Virus record (IMG/VR): IMGVR_UViG_3300037883_000075
Location: 1-30,942 of that record
DNA from: a virus
DNA length: 30,942 nt
Strand: one strand, 5' to 3'
Position 1 is the first letter of the stretch. Every line of letters begins with the position of its first letter. Of this stretch, positions 27,284 to 30,942 are shown piece by piece. Under the pieces are notes generated by a model. The model made no database searches. It was not told the origin of the DNA and worked only from the letters and a program-made list of their open reading frames with translations. The translations under genes were made by a program, and so were the position numbers.

Positions 27284-29977
27284 ATGACCGGTATTCTCGG
27301 CGGCGGTGCGGAAGCTAAGAAAAAGAATGTCGCCGCGGCGCTGCGGTTTCAGGCATCGACGCCGGGGGGCGCCATCCCCCTCGTCTACGGCGCGAACCGG
27401 CTCGCGATTAACCTGCTCGATTACCAGAACTTCAATTCGAACGCGACCGGGACCGGCAAGGGCAAGGGCGGCGGCGGGTCAAAAGCCGCCGGCAAGGGCG
27501 GTGGCTCGCAAGTCATATACGCCGTCGATTTTATCGCCGGGGTGTGCCAGGGGCCGATCGCCAATTGGGGCTTGGTGTGGTTCAACAAGACGATCACCAC
27601 CTTGCTCGGCGGGTTGACGCCCTACGCGCAATCGATCGACGAGCAGCCGGGGGCCGACGGCCAGCCATCCGACAGCAATTGGCGGGTTCCGGCGACGCTG
27701 CTCAATTATTCCGGCACAGCATGGTTCGACGCCATCCAATACCAGCTCGGCCAGAGCCCGGCCCTGCCGAACTTCAACGTCGAAATTTATGGGCTGGAGT
27801 CGGGCACCGCGCCCAACGGCTATGACGCCAACCCGGCTCAGATCGTCATCGACCTGCTGACCAACGACAGGTATGGCGCCGAATTCCCGGCCGCAAATCT
27901 CGACACTTCAGGGAGTCTTACCGACTACGCCAATTATTGCAACGCTGTCGGCTTTATGCTGGCGCCGGTGTACGACACGCAATCCGCCGCCTCGAACATG
28001 CTGTCGGAGATCACCGCTGCCACCAACAGCGCGATCGTGTGGTCGGGAGGTCTGCTCAAGATCATCCCCTACGGCGATCAGCCGCTTTCGTCGCTGTGGA
28101 CGCCGCTCACCTTTTTGGGCGAGCTGGTTCAATACGATATCGTGTCGGTGACGATTTCGGGGTGGTTCGGGTCGGTCACGATCACTCACCAACTGACCAA
28201 TAACGACATCGTCAGTTACGCCGCGGCGGGAGCCGGCGTCGCGACAGCGATCACCGGCAACGGCACGTTGACCGATCCCGGCAACGGCACACTCTCGGCC
28301 AATGGCATATATGCCTCAGTGACCCCGGCCGGGCTGATGATCGTACAAATTCAGAATACCAGCCAGCCGGTCGCGATCTCGGTCAATTGGAACCACGTCG
28401 GGGGCGGCTCGGAAACACTGAATGTCGGGTCGCCCGCTGGCCCCTACGCCTGGACGCCGAATACGACGCCGATCTACTCGCTCGGCGAAAACGATTACAT
28501 CGTTCAAGAATCGAGCGTTGGAACGTATCTCGGGGTGACGCCGGGTGGCCCTGCCTTGCGTATGGGCGCCGGCCCGATCACCGGCGGCTTTACCGACGAT
28601 CCGGTTCATATCACGCGATCGGCTCCAGCCGACGCGATGAACATGGTTCAGCTTGAAGTCAAGAACCGGGGCATGTCCTATGCCACCTCGGTTACCGAGG
28701 CATTCGACCAAGGCTCGATTGATCTTTACGGCATCCGCCGCGACACGTCGGTCAAGGCAAACGCAATCGTCGACCCGTATTTCGTCGCGACGATCGCGGC
28801 GCAGATCGTGCTGCAACGCCAGCTTCTCTACCGCAACACCTATGCGTTTCAGCTTGGCTGGAAATACGTTCTGCTGGAGCCGATGGACCTCGTGCAGATC
28901 ACCGATCCGTACCTCGGCGCACAGGCGATCACAGTTCAAATCACGTCGATCGAGGAAGACGACGAAGGTACGCTTTCGGTCACCGCCGAGGATTGGTTCG
29001 GCACCCCGGGTGCTGTCATGTACCCACCGCCGGCGCCGATCACGACCTTTGGCGGCGTGACGATGCTCGGTTTCGGCGGCGGCACAGCGACGCCCTATCC
29101 GAAGCAATCGGGCGCATCGGAATCATCTTCGCCGAATTACGGGCAGGCTGCACCCTCGGTCAACACGCCGTTCATTCTGGAGCCGACGGAAGAACTTCTC
29201 GTCGCACAAGGCCAGACCTCGCCCTACATCATCATCGGGCTGTCGGGCGGCCCGGCCGCGACATACAATCCAAATTGGGGCGGCGCCGGCGTCTATGTCT
29301 CGCTCGACGGCGACACGTTCGGGAAATTCGGCGAATTTGTCGGCCGCTCGACGATGGGCTACACGACCGCCGATTGTCCGGCGAGCGGGACATCGCTCCC
29401 AGTCGATCTGGCGGAAAGCAACGGCAGCCTCAACAGCGTCTCCGCACAGCTCGCCGCGAACGGCGCCTCGCTGTGCGCGGTGCGGACCCCCGCCGGTCTT
29501 CTCGAATTCCTCAGCTACACGACCGCGACGCTGACCGGCGCCAATCAGTACGCGCTGACGGGTCTTTATCGCGGGCTCTATGGCACCTACGCGATCGACC
29601 TGCCGGCCGGCTCGCAATTCCTGTCGCTCGGCTCGGCATCGTTCTTTTACGAGGTGTTGCCGACGCAGTTTGTCGGCCAGGTGCTCTATTTCGAGTTCCC
29701 GGGTTTCAACACCGTCGGCGGCGGCGCGCAGACCCTTTCGGAGACAACGATCTACAGCTATGTCCCGGTCGGGTCATCGGTCATACCGGGGACGTTCCCG
29801 GTGGCGGTGGTCAAGGACCATCTCGCTCCGTGCGAGATCGCCTCGGGCACGACACGGCGCGACAGTCCGTTGCCGATCGAGGATGAACGGTATGTCGTTG
29901 TGACCGATCAGCACCAGCCGATAGAGCAGCGCCGTCTCGTGCAGCAAGACGACGACAATCCGCTGGAAAGCAGTTGA
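27284..29977 (+). CDS. Large phage tail tip/hub protein (Phage-tail_3 type)
   Basis: This 897-residue protein forms the central tail tip. Marks are ASTPGGAIPLVYGANRLAIN, a Gly/Lys-rich linker (about 50-75), and VIYAVDFIAGVCQGPIANWG. The Phage-tail_3 core follows (NDRYGAEFPAANLDTSG, MLSEITAATNSAIVWSGGLL), then NMVQLEVKNRGMSYATSVTE and LEPMDLVQITDPYLGAQAIT. Between residues about 290 and 440 lie inserted beta-rich segments (GSVTITHQLTNNDIVSYAAA, PVAISVNWNHVGGGSETLNV). The C-terminus (about 620-897) is beta-rich (GLYRGLYGTYAIDLPAGSQF) and probably contacts the cell. The N-terminal TIM-barrel glycosidase domain of gene transfer agent gp15 is absent. It starts right after the NlpC/P60 stop. Confidence 0.86.
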   Translation: MTGILGGGAEAKKKNVAAALRFQASTPGGAIPLVYGANRLAINLLDYQNFNSNATGTGKGKGGGGSKAAGKGGGSQVIYAVDFIAGVCQGPIANWGLVWFNKTITTLLGGLTPYAQSIDEQPGADGQPSDSNWRVPATLLNYSGTAWFDAIQYQLGQSPALPNFNVEIYGLESGTAPNGYDANPAQIVIDLLTNDRYGAEFPAANLDTSGSLTDYANYCNAVGFMLAPVYDTQSAASNMLSEITAATNSAIVWSGGLLKIIPYGDQPLSSLWTPLTFLGELVQYDIVSVTISGWFGSVTITHQLTNNDIVSYAAAGAGVATAITGNGTLTDPGNGTLSANGIYASVTPAGLMIVQIQNTSQPVAISVNWNHVGGGSETLNVGSPAGPYAWTPNTTPIYSLGENDYIVQESSVGTYLGVTPGGPALRMGAGPITGGFTDDPVHITRSAPADAMNMVQLEVKNRGMSYATSVTEAFDQGSIDLYGIRRDTSVKANAIVDPYFVATIAAQIVLQRQLLYRNTYAFQLGWKYVLLEPMDLVQITDPYLGAQAITVQITSIEEDDEGTLSVTAEDWFGTPGAVMYPPPAPITTFGGVTMLGFGGGTATPYPKQSGASESSSPNYGQAAPSVNTPFILEPTEELLVAQGQTSPYIIIGLSGGPAATYNPNWGGAGVYVSLDGDTFGKFGEFVGRSTMGYTTADCPASGTSLPVDLAESNGSLNSVSAQLAANGASLCAVRTPAGLLEFLSYTTATLTGANQYALTGLYRGLYGTYAIDLPAGSQFLSLGSASFFYEVLPTQFVGQVLYFEFPGFNTVGGGAQTLSETTIYSYVPVGSSVIPGTFPVAVVKDHLAPCEIASGTTRRDSPLPIEDERYVVVTDQHQPIEQRRLVQQDDDNPLESS

Positions 29978-30253
29978 GCGCGATGGGGCCGGGACCAAAA
30001 CGATCACCGGGCGGTGAAAACATGCTCGGCTAAGGCTAAAAACGAAGCTATTGATCAGTGTGACGACTCTATTTAACTTTAATCGATTTACCTCGACATT
30101 TCGAGTTGAAATGATCTGTCAGTAGTTTCTGTCGCCATGAGAGATGTAGTGTTAGTAGATATGGTGCCGACCCTAATCTCCTCGGCACTGGCGCATACGA
30201 CCTTTGCTGATCGAGGTGTGCCTTTTTTAGTAAGCAGCTGGAGGCCAGGACAG
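29978..30253 (+). other. AT-richer intergenic stretch before the right-edge genes
   Basis: This is the most AT-rich part of the right half. It holds a small inverted repeat (CTCGA/TCGAG with a 4-base loop, 30091-30104) and scattered weak promoter-like hexamers such as TTGATC near 30051, but no match good enough to call. An open frame from 30137 is in phase with the next gene but looks like untranslated leader. It probably separates the virion operon from the next gene block. Confidence 0.4.
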
Positions 30254-30640
30254 ATGTCGAGATTCTGGAATTTCGTCGACAGGCGCGCGATCATCGTCAA
30301 TGATGGAATCGTCGCGACCGTAACACTGGTATTGATGAGTTTCCTCGCGATTTGGTTGGGTGGGTGCGCCCAAATAGGCCAGGTCGTGGCAGACGATGCA
30401 CAGAGTGCAACGACCCTTGCCGCGGCCGTCGGGGACTCTGCGGGAGTCGCCTGCTGGCCGGTGCTAGAGGCAACTGGAAACGCCATTTCGGCGGCGGGCG
30501 ATAAGCCGGGTATATTGGTTGCAATCGAGGCGAAGCGCGCGGTGCAATTAGCGCTGCAGAACACGACTTGCCAGCCAGTCTGGGCCGGAGTGTTGGCAGA
30601 GTTGCTCAAGGCCACCCCGGTAGCGCCTTTTGTTCCTTGA
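30254..30640 (+). CDS. Small lipoprotein-like or membrane protein, possible lysis role
   Basis: From ATG 30254, with GGAGG (30240-30244) 9 bases upstream, the product has 128 residues. A basic start (MSRFWNFVDRRA) is followed by a hydrophobic segment (GIVATVTLVLMSFLAIWLGG) ending at C38 in LGGC, which fits a lipobox, so it may be a lipoprotein. The rest is Ala-rich with two more cysteines (ACWPVLE and TTCQPVW) and a helical middle. Its stop overlaps the next start (TGATG), and the next protein is an inner-membrane coiled coil; the pair resembles a spanin or lysis cassette in outline. The in-frame ATG at 30137 has a worse site. Family unknown. Confidence 0.5.
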   Translation: MSRFWNFVDRRAIIVNDGIVATVTLVLMSFLAIWLGGCAQIGQVVADDAQSATTLAAAVGDSAGVACWPVLEATGNAISAAGDKPGILVAIEAKRAVQLALQNTTCQPVWAGVLAELLKATPVAPFVP

Positions 30641-30942
30641 TGGTCAAACCTCGATTCTCTCCGGAGATCAACTTCGGCCATCTATTGCAGGCAACAGTCC
30701 TGCTCTTCACCGTCAGCGGTGGCGCGGTGACGAGCTACATCAGCCTGCGCGCAGACATTGAAAATCTCCGTTCTGAAGTGGACGTCCAGCTCGCGTCGCA
30801 TGAACTGCGGATCGCTGCCGCCGAACAAGCCCTTGAGCAGCGCCGAGTCGATGAGCGCGACTTTCAGGGGGAGATGCGTTCCGCTTACGAGTTATGTATT
30901 TCAATATGTTATGGGAATTGTTGGCTTCTACCCATCATCCCG
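30640..30942 (+). CDS. Membrane-anchored coiled-coil protein, cut by window edge
   Basis: The frame opens at ATG 30640 and stays open to the window end (101 codons). The product starts MVKPRFSPEINFGHLLQA, then a membrane helix (TVLLFTVSGGAVTSYISL), then a charged coiled coil (ADIENLRSEVDVQLASHELR, EQALEQRRVDERDFQGEMRS). This single anchor plus coiled coil is typical of small phage proteins near lysis genes and of inner-membrane spanins, but the assignment is only structural. The last 17 codons (from about 30892) are rich in Cys, Ile and Trp and unlike the coiled coil before them; a frameshift there or an AT-rich 3' end is possible. The 3' end is outside the window. Confidence 0.5.
   Translation, partial: MVKPRFSPEINFGHLLQATVLLFTVSGGAVTSYISLRADIENLRSEVDVQLASHELRIAAAEQALEQRRVDERDFQGEMRSAYELCISICYGNCWLLPIIP

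Overview
The window holds the 3' end of a host clpB gene followed by most of a temperate tailed-phage genome (prophage, siphovirus-type), read almost entirely left to right. The host is probably an alphaproteobacterium, though I cannot name a genus. Supporting signs are GC-rich coding sequence, a GcrA-like zinc-binding early protein, a protein resembling DUF6456, and a tail tip (DUF2460, DUF2163, NlpC/P60, large Phage-tail_3 hub protein) of the type shared with rhodobacterial gene transfer agents and alphaproteobacterial siphophages.

Layout. 1-711: C-terminal part of ClpB. 781-1446 (minus): CI/LexA-like repressor with a self-cleaving S24 domain. 1447-1550: divergent control region with overlapping leftward and rightward promoters and a perfect 9-9-9 inverted repeat as the likely operator. 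1550-2435: two small early genes. 2436-2841: strong sigma70-type promoter with a palindrome in its spacer, then a weakly coding leader. 2842-8885: large terminase, a small structural-type protein, a signal-peptide-bearing pectate-lyase-like spike with four tandem repeats, and the portal. 9076-14429: a cassette of fibre-like proteins, a DUF1906 glycoside-hydrolase-like protein, a small conserved phage protein and a decayed second gp10-like gene. 14528-18235: XkdF-like protease with a long C-terminal extension, an intrinsic terminator, and the major capsid protein. 18241-21868: connector, completion, terminator and tail tube genes. 21915-24189: tail assembly chaperone pair with a probable -1 ribosomal frameshift, another intrinsic terminator, and the tape measure gene. 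24189-29977: tail tip module, interrupted by a mini membrane protein and a glycosyltransferase-like gene. 30254-30942: two membrane-linked proteins that may belong to lysis.

How it works together. The repressor would hold the rightward promoter off and be removed by RecA-stimulated self-cleavage. The early proteins and the promoter at 2458 then lead into one long, tightly coupled late operon, with many ATGA, GTGA and TGATG overlaps. No integrase, replication gene, tRNA or CRISPR array was seen; an integrase may lie beyond the right edge. The least routine points are the adhesion genes embedded in the head module, the gp10 pseudogene, the chaperone frameshift, the Ig-like insertions in capsid and hub proteins, and the glycosyltransferase inside the tail tip operon.
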